A program made the translations under genes and the position numbers. From Muribaculaceae bacterium (lineage in GTDB: Bacteria; Bacteroidota; Bacteroidia; Bacteroidales; Muribaculaceae), in NCBI GenBank assembly GCA_014867205.1, contig WGUO01000004.1, positions 1 through 64,000 on the forward strand: 64,000 bases of DNA, read 5' to 3'. Of this stretch, positions 15,873-23,139 are shown piece by piece. The notes beneath the pieces were generated by a model, which saw only the letters and a program-made list of their open reading frames with translations, ran no database searches and was not told where the DNA came from. Numbering within the stretch: position 1 is the first letter of the stretch; every line of letters starts with the position of its first letter.

Positions 15873-17396
15873 TTATCGGCGGCGGAAACGGCCGAGGGCG
15901 TAGCCGGCTACCTCGGCGAGTTCGGGGCGGTGCGTCAGGCGCGCAAGAAGCAGGTAGGTGAGTATGCCGACGACAATCATTACTGTCAGTTCGGCCAGGG
16001 AGCCAATGAAAGTCGCAGGGAGAATCCGACCGATAAGCGAGCCGGTCAGCAGGGCTGCGGCTGTCATCACTGCACCCAGCAATGCGTAGGGCAGAAGGTC
16101 AGCCAGCATCCGCCACGGGCTTATCGCCGTGGCGCGCGATACAATCGCAAGCACTATGGCATAGGTTACTGCCGATGCCGCAAGCTGTCCCCACACGAGC
16201 AGGGGCACGCTATGGAACCATACCGTTGACATGATGGCCGCGAAAATCAGCGCATCCTTGATGATCTCGACGATGAATAGCCGACGGGCATAGCCGAGCG
16301 ACAGAAGATAATTGGTGTAGAGCGATATCAGCACGACGAATATGCCGCGCACCGTCAGGATGCGGAAGAGCAGTATGGCGGCGTCCCACTTCGTGCCGAA
16401 AAGTGTGTGGAAGAGGGGAGTGCCGATTGCCGCGATGCCGAGCATAACAGGAAAGAGTATGAAACCGGTGAAGCGGTTGATCTTCGACACGTAGCGTCGG
16501 AAGTTGTCGCCGTCGTCCTGGAACTTCGACAGCAGCGGCACGAAGGAGGCCGTGAGCACCTGAGAGATTGATGCACTCCCCATCTTGCTCCATTTGTCAG
16601 CCTGCGTATAGACGCCGAGGGAGGCCAGGTTGTAGAAGGCACCAATCACGAATGAGTAGATGTAAAGGAAAAGGGTATTGAGCGCCGATGACGAGAAAAC
16701 ACTGAGACCGACGCGCCAGATCTGGCGCAGCGAGTCGATGCTGAACCGTATCTCGGGAGCCCATCCTCCGGTAGCCCATAGCCATGCAGATTTGACTGCG
16801 GCGAGCGAGACGGTCTGCCAGACGAGCGCCCATGCCCCGTAGCCGCCGAACGCCAGCGCGACACCAACCGCTCCCGACAGGGTGAGCCCGACCACGTTGG
16901 CCACGGCGATCTGCTTGACATTCATGGTCTTCATCAGTCGCGTGGTCTGCACCAGACCGAGTCCGTTGAGAATGAATGACAGGAACATCACCCTCGACAG
17001 GGGAATCAGGCGCCGGTCGCCCTGGAAAATGTCTGCTATCAGAGGCGCGCATAAGAAAAGAATGGCATAGACCACGAGACTGACCGCGAGATTGAACCAG
17101 AACACCGTAGAGTAGTCGCGGCGTGTCGGTTCTTTCTTCTGCAGTAACGCCGAGCCGAATCCGCTGTCGACGAACAATATTCCGAAAGCCTGGAACACCA
17201 GCAGGGCGCCCACAAGTCCGAAGTCCTCTTTCGACAGCAGGTTGGCGAGCACAACGCCGACAACGGCATACAGCACCTGCGACGACACGCGGTCTATGGT
17301 GTTCCATTTCAGCGTGCGTGCCGTCTTCAGTTTGAGTGAGGGGGCCTCCGGCTGTTCCTCACGGGAGTCTGTGTCAGATCTCTGACTCGGTCTCAT
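15873..17396 (-). CDS. Polysaccharide/LPS biosynthesis flippase (MOP superfamily, WzxC-like)
   Basis: A 507-residue multi-spanning membrane protein with about 12-14 hydrophobic helices. It has the family opening T-L-K-W-N-T-I-D-R-V-S-S-Q-V and a G-L-V-G-A-L-L-V-F-Q-A segment typical of oligosaccharide flippases. It should move lipid-linked saccharide units across the inner membrane. I chose ATG 17396 because it is preceded by GGAGGAAAG, while the longer frame would start at TTG 17429. It overlaps the 3' end of the GIN-domain gene by 23 bases. No glycosyltransferases are nearby, so its substrate is unknown. Confidence 0.88.
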   Translation of the reverse strand: MRPSQRSDTDSREEQPEAPSLKLKTARTLKWNTIDRVSSQVLYAVVGVVLANLLSKEDFGLVGALLVFQAFGILFVDSGFGSALLQKKEPTRRDYSTVFWFNLAVSLVVYAILFLCAPLIADIFQGDRRLIPLSRVMFLSFILNGLGLVQTTRLMKTMNVKQIAVANVVGLTLSGAVGVALAFGGYGAWALVWQTVSLAAVKSAWLWATGGWAPEIRFSIDSLRQIWRVGLSVFSSSALNTLFLYIYSFVIGAFYNLASLGVYTQADKWSKMGSASISQVLTASFVPLLSKFQDDGDNFRRYVSKINRFTGFILFPVMLGIAAIGTPLFHTLFGTKWDAAILLFRILTVRGIFVVLISLYTNYLLSLGYARRLFIVEIIKDALIFAAIMSTVWFHSVPLLVWGQLAASAVTYAIVLAIVSRATAISPWRMLADLLPYALLGAVMTAAALLTGSLIGRILPATFIGSLAELTVMIVVGILTYLLLARLTHRPELAEVAGYALGRFRRR

Positions 17397-18303
17397 CCTC
17401 GCTTTCCTCCAACTCTTCCTCGGTGACAACAGTCGGGCCTTCCCCTTCCTCGGTGGAAGTTGTAGAGATCTCTTCCTCCTCAGTTACAGTGACAGTCTCC
17501 TCGGCTTCGGTTGCAGGGGTTGGCTCCTGTTCAGTCACAGTGACAGTAGTCACAGTCTCCACGGAAGCGGGTTCATGGGGCTGTGCCGCAGACTCCTCGG
17601 TACTGTCGGAATCAGGACATTCCTCTATCTTAGACAGCTGTGCGCCTCCGACCTTCTTGACCGTAGGATTGCCGCGATAGTAGATCTTGGTCGTGCCTAC
17701 CCCGCGCACGTCGAGAGTCCTGTCCGCGCGGCATCCGATGGAGCCGGTGCCAAGCACGGTACACTTTACCTCCTGTGCGTCAAATTCGTCTGCCTGTATC
17801 ACGCCCGAGCCGGTGAGGCTGAACTTCGCCACGTCGCACTTGCCGCGAAGCACAAGATTGCCGTTGCCTGTATTGATCGCGGCGCTGACCTCCTGGGCGT
17901 TTATGCCCTCGCATATTATGCGGCCGTTTCCTATGAGTCTCGCCGAGAAGGTGGGAGTCGACGCGCTCAGGAAAGCCTCGACCGTGGAGTTGCCCTCGTT
18001 GCGCACCTGCGACAGATAGTCGGAATAGACATAGATGGTCGGCACCTCGCCGAGTCCGTGCTCGGCCACCTCCTTGATGCTGAGATGGCCCTTGGAGTTC
18101 GTGATCTCGATGGCATCGCTGAAATCGGTCTCCGACACATAGCGGGCCATGCCGGTAGAGTCAGGCACCGAGCGGTAAACCACATTGATGTCGCCGAGTT
18201 GCTGCAGGCGGTCGAACGGTCCTACCTTATACAGGAAATCTCGGGCGGCGAGTGGCGACACAGCCGTCGCGGCCAATGCAACTGAAAATAATAATTTCTT
18301 CAT
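17374..18303 (-). CDS. GIN/DUF2807-domain exported protein with a long acidic tail
   Basis: A Sec signal peptide (1-20, ending A-A-R) precedes a head domain of about 200 residues made of repeated short beta strands. The motif pattern V-Y-V-Y-S-D-Y-L-S-Q-V-R-N-E-G-N-S-T-V and L-T-G-S-G-V-I, G-T-G-S-I-G is that of the GIN (DUF2807) right-handed beta-helix family. The last 75 residues (about 235-309) are almost entirely E, T, V, S and D, including repeated E-T-V-T-V-T-E units, with no membrane anchor. The gene lies 3 bases after dusB and overlaps the flippase downstream. Function of the family is not established; adhesion has been proposed. Confidence 0.8.
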   Translation of the reverse strand: MKKLLFSVALAATAVSPLAARDFLYKVGPFDRLQQLGDINVVYRSVPDSTGMARYVSETDFSDAIEITNSKGHLSIKEVAEHGLGEVPTIYVYSDYLSQVRNEGNSTVEAFLSASTPTFSARLIGNGRIICEGINAQEVSAAINTGNGNLVLRGKCDVAKFSLTGSGVIQADEFDAQEVKCTVLGTGSIGCRADRTLDVRGVGTTKIYYRGNPTVKKVGGAQLSKIEECPDSDSTEESAAQPHEPASVETVTTVTVTEQEPTPATEAEETVTVTEEEEISTTSTEEGEGPTVVTEEELEESEDETESEI

Positions 18304-18306
18304 AGG

Positions 18307-19335
18307 TCAGATGTTAGTCTGCGCGTCGGCAGGATTCTGGGATAACGATTGCTGATGAGACTCCACGAATTTGCGGGCCTCGCCGAGTATGTCGTATAAT
18401 TCAGATAACGAATCGGCGCGGAGCATGCGTATGCGGGTCTCACGGAAATTGGGAATACCCTTGAAGACAGGCGAGGCGGCCAGATGGCGTCGGATGTGCA
18501 GGATGCCGCGATACTCGTCGATGCGCTCCACGCTCTCGCGGATCTGTCGCTGAAGCAGCGCGAACTTCTCGTCGAGCGGAAGGGGAGTGACGCTGCCCGT
18601 GTCAAGCATCTGTCGCACGTCTCGGAAGATCCAGGGGGCGCCGAACGACGCGCGGCCAATCATGACGGCGTCGACGCCAAAGGTGTCGAACGCGTCGACC
18701 GCCTGCTGCGGTGTGCAGATGTCGCCGTTGCCGATTATGGGAATCTCCATGCGTGGGTCGGCCTTGAGCTCGCCGATAAGAGTCCAGTCGGCCTGACCGG
18801 TGTACATCTGTGAGCGCGTGCGGCCATGCACCGTGAGGGCCTTGATGCCGCAGTCCTGAAGTTGCGGGCCGAGGTCAGTGATGATCTTGTTCTCGCAGTC
18901 CCAGCCGAGGCGTGTCTTGACAGTGACCGGCAGCGACACGGCATTGATCACCTCGCGGGTTATGCGGAGCAGTTTGGGTATGTCGCGCAACATCCCGGCT
19001 CCGGCCCCCTTTGAGGCGACCTTCTTGACCGGACAGCCGAAATTGATGTCGATGATGTCAGGCTGTGCGCGTTCAACAATGCGCGCGGCCTCGACCATAG
19101 CCTCAGGCTCACGGCCATATATCTGAATTGCCACGGGGCGCTCGCGCTCGTCGATATGTAGTTTTCGCACGGTCGAGCTGATGTCGCGCACCAGTGCCTC
19201 GGCCGACACGAACTCCGTGTAGACCATTGCGGCACCCATCTCGCGGCATATAAGCCGGAACGACGGGTCGGTGACATCCTCCATCGGGGCGAGAAGCACA
19301 GGGCGTTCTCCAAGGTCAATATTGGCTATCTTCAT
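18307..19335 (-). CDS. dusB: tRNA-dihydrouridine synthase (DusB)
   Basis: The 342-residue protein begins L-A-P-M-E-D-V-T-D-P-S-F-R, the FMN-binding start of the Dus TIM barrel. It has the catalytic cysteine in I-N-F-G-C-P-V-K-K-V near residue 100 and the flavin-binding G-N-G-D-I and G-R-A-S-F-G-A-P-W-I-F near 200-240. It reduces uridines in the tRNA D-loop using NADPH. It is followed after only 3 bases by the GIN-domain gene, so they are probably co-transcribed. Confidence 0.95.
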   Translation of the reverse strand: MKIANIDLGERPVLLAPMEDVTDPSFRLICREMGAAMVYTEFVSAEALVRDISSTVRKLHIDERERPVAIQIYGREPEAMVEAARIVERAQPDIIDINFGCPVKKVASKGAGAGMLRDIPKLLRITREVINAVSLPVTVKTRLGWDCENKIITDLGPQLQDCGIKALTVHGRTRSQMYTGQADWTLIGELKADPRMEIPIIGNGDICTPQQAVDAFDTFGVDAVMIGRASFGAPWIFRDVRQMLDTGSVTPLPLDEKFALLQRQIRESVERIDEYRGILHIRRHLAASPVFKGIPNFRETRIRMLRADSLSELYDILGEARKFVESHQQSLSQNPADAQTNI

Positions 19336-19371
19336 GCGGGTTAAAAGTTTAAATGGAACAGTGGATACCGC

Positions 19372-20589
19372 TTATACCAGAATCAGCCGCGAAGCCGGGG
19401 CAGCCGCCATGTCGCGGGCCACGGCAAGGAGGTCATCGGGAGTCAGGCTCATGATCTGCCGGGCGGTGTGGCTGTTGTCGAGTACCTCTCCGTGACGCAT
19501 CAGACTTTTGGCCAGGGCCATGGCGCAGCTCTCGCGGTTGTCGCCGCTCACGAGCAGCTGGCCGCAGAGCTGGCGGCGTGCCTGCTGGAAGGCGCGGTCG
19601 GACATCGGGCCGGCGGCAATCGCCTCGACTTCGTGGCGTACAAGCCGCGAGCACTTCTCGACATTCTCAGGGTCGCATCCGAAATAGACCTGCCACGAGC
19701 CGGCATCCGAATAAAGCGACACGCTGCTTTCCACAGTATACACCAGGCCGCGTCGCTCGCGCAGCACGCGGTTGAGCCGCGAGTTCATCGCCGAACCGCC
19801 GAGTATGGCCGAAAAGAGATAAAGGGCGTAACGGCGCGGGTCGGACGCCGAGTAGGTGACAGTCCCGATCACCACATTCGCCTGGTTGCGGTGGTTGTCG
19901 CGGGTCTCGTCGAACGGCGCGACGGGCGTAGGGGCAGGCCGCAGGTGGGCGGGCATCGGGCGCGAGATGCGTCCGAAATATTTCTCCACCAGCCGCATGC
20001 ATTTCCGAGGGTCGGTTGGGGTCACGCAATACAGCACCATATTGCCCGGTGTGAAATAACGGGTCAGAAAGTCGCGGGTGTCAGCCGATGAGAGCCTGTT
20101 CACGGTATCCTCATACCCCAGGATATTATGGGCCAGCGGCGAGCCGGCGAAGAATATTTCGTCAAACTCGTCGAAAACCGCATAAGCCGGGTTATCGCGG
20201 TATGAGCTGATCTCCTCAAGCACGACGCCGCGCTCCAGGTCGAGCTCATGAGTCGGGAACGAGGCGTTCTCGACCAGGTCGGCGAGGAGTTCGAGCGCAC
20301 GGCCCTCATAACCAGCCGGCGCGTTGGTGTAGAGCATGATCTCCTCTTTGGTGGTGTATGCGTTCAGTTCGCCGCCAATGAGTTCCATGCGGTTCGACAC
20401 CTGCCAGCCGCGCCGGGTGGGAGTACCCTTGAAGAGTGTATGCTCCACGAAATGAGCCAGACCGTCGCGGCCCGTGCCGTCATCGCGGCTCCCGGCATTG
20501 GTCAGCACGCCGATATAGGCGACATTGCCGTCAGACCGCTCGGCCACTACGCGCAGTCCGTTGGAAAGAGTGTGTACAATCCTGTCCAT
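19372..20589 (-). CDS. M16-family zinc peptidase (processing-peptidase-like)
   Basis: The inverted zinc motif H-F-V-E-H lies near residue 46 (L-A-H-F-V-E-H-T-L-F-K-G-T), with the downstream glutamate in the E-L-N-A-Y-T-T-K-E-E block. At 405 residues it is a single-unit M16B enzyme, with an N-terminal active domain and an inactive C-terminal domain. There is no signal peptide, so it is probably cytoplasmic. It lies 36 bases upstream of dusB on the same strand. Confidence 0.92.
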   Translation of the reverse strand: MDRIVHTLSNGLRVVAERSDGNVAYIGVLTNAGSRDDGTGRDGLAHFVEHTLFKGTPTRRGWQVSNRMELIGGELNAYTTKEEIMLYTNAPAGYEGRALELLADLVENASFPTHELDLERGVVLEEISSYRDNPAYAVFDEFDEIFFAGSPLAHNILGYEDTVNRLSSADTRDFLTRYFTPGNMVLYCVTPTDPRKCMRLVEKYFGRISRPMPAHLRPAPTPVAPFDETRDNHRNQANVVIGTVTYSASDPRRYALYLFSAILGGSAMNSRLNRVLRERRGLVYTVESSVSLYSDAGSWQVYFGCDPENVEKCSRLVRHEVEAIAAGPMSDRAFQQARRQLCGQLLVSGDNRESCAMALAKSLMRHGEVLDNSHTARQIMSLTPDDLLAVARDMAAAPASRLILV

Positions 20590-20604
20590 TGCACTGTATC
20601 AAAG

Positions 20605-20639
20605 AAAAGGGTCGTGACTCGAAAGTCAAGACCCCTTTT
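20605..20639 (-). terminator. Terminator between the TPR gene and the M16 peptidase gene
   Basis: AAAAGGGTC-G-TGACT, a CGAA loop, then AGTCA-A-GACCCCTTTT forms a long stem. On the minus strand it is followed by a T-run. It closes the upstream TPR gene, so the M16-dusB-GIN-flippase group probably has its own promoter. Confidence 0.7.
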
Positions 20640-20694
20640 CATAAAATAAGCAAATGTTTTATTATTTTATGGAAAAATTCATAGTGTGGGTTGC

Positions 20695-21375
20695 TTACTT
20701 GCCGAGGCGAGCCTTCTCGCGGGCTATGTAAGCGTCGATGCCAAGACCGCTGCCGACCTGGAACTGAGGATACTCGTTCTTGATCTGTTCGTAGCATTCG
20801 AGAGCCTTGTCATATTTCTTCTGCTCGTCATAGACGTTGGCCTCCTTGAGCAGGACGCGCGGCACGATCTGCGGATTCTTGTCGGCCTTTGAGACAGCCT
20901 TCCTGAAGTAATCGAGAGCCTTGTCATACTGCTTGAGGTTGACGTAGCAGTCGCCTGTAAGTGCAAGTGCGTTGGCGGCGAGCACCGGCTCGGAGGTAGA
21001 GAACTTCTCGAGATACTCGGCAGCCTCCTTGTACTTGCCAGAGGCATAATAAGACTCGGCTGCGCTGAGGGCGGCAAGCTTGCCGGCATCGTTGCTGCCA
21101 TAGGTGTCAGCCACTTTCTTATATTGTGCGGCGGCGATAGAGTCGTTGCCCTTGGCCTGGATCTCGACCTCGTTGTAAGCCTCGAACGCCTTGTTGAGAC
21201 GCGGATTGCGATAGATGAAGAGGTAGCTGAGCACAAAAGCGGCCACAACGGCGACGCCACCTATAATCCAGAAAATAACCTTCTTGTTCTGGGCGATTTT
21301 CTCGCTTGCCTCGCCGAGGTTGGAGTTGAGTCTGTCAATTGCGTTCTGCTCTTCGACTTCTTTTTTGTTAGCCAT
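20695..21375 (-). CDS. Membrane-anchored TPR protein (YfgM/BamD-like)
   Basis: I chose ATG 21375 (M-A-N-K-K), which gives 226 residues; the longer frame reads through the presumed leader. After a charged N-terminus there is one transmembrane helix (V-I-F-W-I-I-G-G-V-A-V-V-A-A-F-V-L-S-Y, about 32-52). Four to five tetratricopeptide repeats then face the periplasm (for example A-E-S-Y-Y-A-S-G-K-Y-K-E-A-A-E-Y-L). This resembles YfgM-type ancillary SecYEG/chaperone partners. Its exact partner is unknown. Confidence 0.8.
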   Translation of the reverse strand: MANKKEVEEQNAIDRLNSNLGEASEKIAQNKKVIFWIIGGVAVVAAFVLSYLFIYRNPRLNKAFEAYNEVEIQAKGNDSIAAAQYKKVADTYGSNDAGKLAALSAAESYYASGKYKEAAEYLEKFSTSEPVLAANALALTGDCYVNLKQYDKALDYFRKAVSKADKNPQIVPRVLLKEANVYDEQKKYDKALECYEQIKNEYPQFQVGSGLGIDAYIAREKARLGK

Positions 21376-21470
21376 ATTGATATTATTCTGTCCGTCTTCC
21401 GGGTCGCTGCGGCTGAGGGCCGTGAGCATGGAGCGCGGATTGTAATTTTGTTTAACTGTTATTCAGGTTG

Positions 21471-21500
21471 CAAAATTAATAAAATAAATTGATATATCAA
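21471..21500 (-). promoter_or_regulatory. Promoter of the TPR gene
   Basis: TAATTTTG (21471-21478) with a 19-base spacer to ATTG (around 21498-21501) fits the Bacteroidetes consensus. The -33 box lies within the perfect palindrome AATTGATATATCAATT (21488-21503), which could be a repressor site. Confidence 0.7.
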
Positions 21501-21600
21501 TTAATTCGAGAAAAAAATTGCCAGTTTCCTGCGCATGACATCCGTCGCGTGTCGCGTGGCAATCCGCGGCGGTTAGGACCGCGAGTGTGACGCGTCATTG

Positions 21601-22614
21601 TCAGAACATAAAAAGGCGCCCTAACTTGTCCTTGATGTTGCGGATATTCTCGCGCATGAGATACGACGAGTCGTCGCGAATGGACTCAATTGGCGTGATG
21701 AACGGGCGGAAAGGTGGCTTGCGGGGGTCGGTGAACATGCGGATGTCGCCCGGTTGGCACATTACGGTCAGAGTTTCGGGGGCCATGACCGGGTCGCCGT
21801 CGATATGGGCCGGCCCGGGGAGATGCCTGATACGTGCGGAGCGTACCCGGATTGTCTGGATCAGCAGGTTTCGGTCGAGGCGCCCGGTGAACAGCTCGAC
21901 GCCGGCCAAGGCGCGTGTCAGCGGGTTGCCGGCGTGTATCAGTATGATGTCGAGCAGGCCGTCCTGAATCGAGGCTTTGGGGGCGATAAACGCATTGTTG
22001 CCATACTGCGAGGCATTGCAGACAGCCACGATGAATGCGCGGATCCTCAGGGTCTGCTCGCCGGTGTGGATCTCATACTCGGCGGGAGAATACCTGACAT
22101 ACTCCTGCACGGCACTCTTAATATAGGAGGCAAGCCCGCGGCGAGACATGGATGAGAACTCCTTGCTGACCTTCGCGTCGAAACCGAGGCCGAACGTGCA
22201 GAAGAAAGGGCGGCCGTTGACAGTGCCGTAATCGCAGTCGGAGACATTGTCGCTGGCGATGATGTCAAGGGCATGGTCGATGTCGATCGACCCGTAGATA
22301 TGGCGCGCCAGGCCGTTGCCCGAGCCAAACGGCAGTATGCCGAGCGCCGTTGAGCTCGAGCGCAGGGCTGAGGCCACCTCGTTAACAGTCCCGTCGCCGC
22401 CCGCCACAATCACTGAGTGAAGGCACTCCTCGACAGCGCGTGACGCGAGTTCGGCGCCGTGGCCCGCACGGGTCGTCTCGACGGCCTCGATCTCAAACCC
22501 GGCCGGCTCCAGACGCGTGCGCACACGCTCGGCCAGGCCATCCTTGGGCAGAGTGCCGGATATGGGATTGATCACGAGCAACGCCCGTCTCTTCTCATTT
22601 ATCTTGTCTGTCAT
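21601..22614 (-). CDS. Diacylglycerol kinase-like lipid kinase (YegS/LCB5 family)
   Basis: The catalytic motif V-A-G-G-D-G-T-V-N-E-V-A lies at about 70-81 and is followed by L-G-I-L-P-F-G-S-G-N-G-L-A-R-H, the substrate-side signature of the DAGK catalytic fold. The C-terminal beta-sandwich domain contains I-D-G-D-P. The product is 337 residues from ATG 22614; the longer frame starts at TTG. It probably phosphorylates diacylglycerol or, as Bacteroidetes make sphingolipids, a sphingoid base; the latter is inference. Confidence 0.9.
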   Translation of the reverse strand: MTDKINEKRRALLVINPISGTLPKDGLAERVRTRLEPAGFEIEAVETTRAGHGAELASRAVEECLHSVIVAGGDGTVNEVASALRSSSTALGILPFGSGNGLARHIYGSIDIDHALDIIASDNVSDCDYGTVNGRPFFCTFGLGFDAKVSKEFSSMSRRGLASYIKSAVQEYVRYSPAEYEIHTGEQTLRIRAFIVAVCNASQYGNNAFIAPKASIQDGLLDIILIHAGNPLTRALAGVELFTGRLDRNLLIQTIRVRSARIRHLPGPAHIDGDPVMAPETLTVMCQPGDIRMFTDPRKPPFRPFITPIESIRDDSSYLMRENIRNIKDKLGRLFMF

Positions 22615-22699
22615 ACACAAAAAGCATATTTTTATGTAGGATGGGCTATAATTTTAAAACTTTATTTCGCGAAATATGTTTTATAACATTTAAAATTAT

Positions 22700-22730
22700 T
22701 TTGATAACCCGACGTTGTGTTGTAATTTTG
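22700..22730 (+). promoter_or_regulatory. Strong Bacteroidetes promoter with no coding gene after it
   Basis: TTTG (22700-22703), a 19-base spacer, then TAATTTTG (22723-22730) is a perfect consensus on the plus strand. No plus-strand reading frame follows before the terminator at 22925, so it should drive a non-coding RNA. Confidence 0.8.
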
Positions 22731-22735
22731 CAATA

Positions 22736-22966
22736 CCAAATAGCAGTCATACTGACCTTGGTAGAATTTTAGTTAAACAAATCAGCAAACCTTAATACCG
22801 AAAGCTTTAAGTCTAATACCGGAAAAACGGAAGAACGAAGAAATGCAAACAACAGGGTAATTGATTATTATTATTGACCTTAATCGAAACCAGACAGATT
22901 CCGACGGGAGTCGACAATCTTCTAAACGGACCGAATGCGTAAGCATCTCGGTCCGTTAAATTTTTA
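22736..22966 (+). ncRNA. Candidate structured small RNA, about 225 nt
   Basis: The interval runs from a consensus promoter to a very strong terminator and holds no plausible reading frame. It shows several local stems: CTTAA/TTAAG around 22793-22812, a bulged GATT-CGAC-GGGA-GTCG-AATC hairpin around 22898-22920, and the terminator. The hexamer AATACC appears three times (near 22732, 22794 and 22817). Size and isolation fit a housekeeping-type RNA such as 6S, or a trans-acting small RNA. I cannot assign a family by eye. Confidence 0.6.
22925..22966 (+). terminator. Terminator of the candidate small RNA
   Basis: AACGGACCGA (22925-22934) pairs with TCGGTCCGTT (22948-22957). The loop pairs further as ATGC-GTAA-GCAT with a one-base bulge, giving a GNRA tetraloop. 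AAATTTTTAT follows. Confidence 0.85.
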
Positions 22967-23055
22967 TATGTCAGTGGTATACGGGATTGTGCCGGGAGGG
23001 CCAGCAGGACAGGTGTGCATCAGTCATCTTTTCCTCGGGTAGAGACAATGAAAAG

Positions 23056-23084
23056 AGTCCCGCCATCGCGCTGATGACGGGACT
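23056..23084 (-). terminator. Terminator of the M3 peptidase gene
   Basis: AGTCCCGCCATC (23056-23067) and GATGACGGGACT (23073-23084) pair with a single mismatch. On the minus strand the stem is followed by CTTTTCATTG. It closes the M3 gene, about 55 bases after its stop. Confidence 0.7.
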
Positions 23085-23139
23085 TGAATATATTTCCAAT
23101 CGGTTTCGGGATTCTATCTAACCGACTGTGAGGCCGGAA

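Noticed and set aside
17429..17429. TTG at 17429 as the flippase start
   Set aside because: ATG 17396 has a Shine-Dalgarno GGAGG and shortens the overlap with the GIN-domain gene from 56 to 23 bases.
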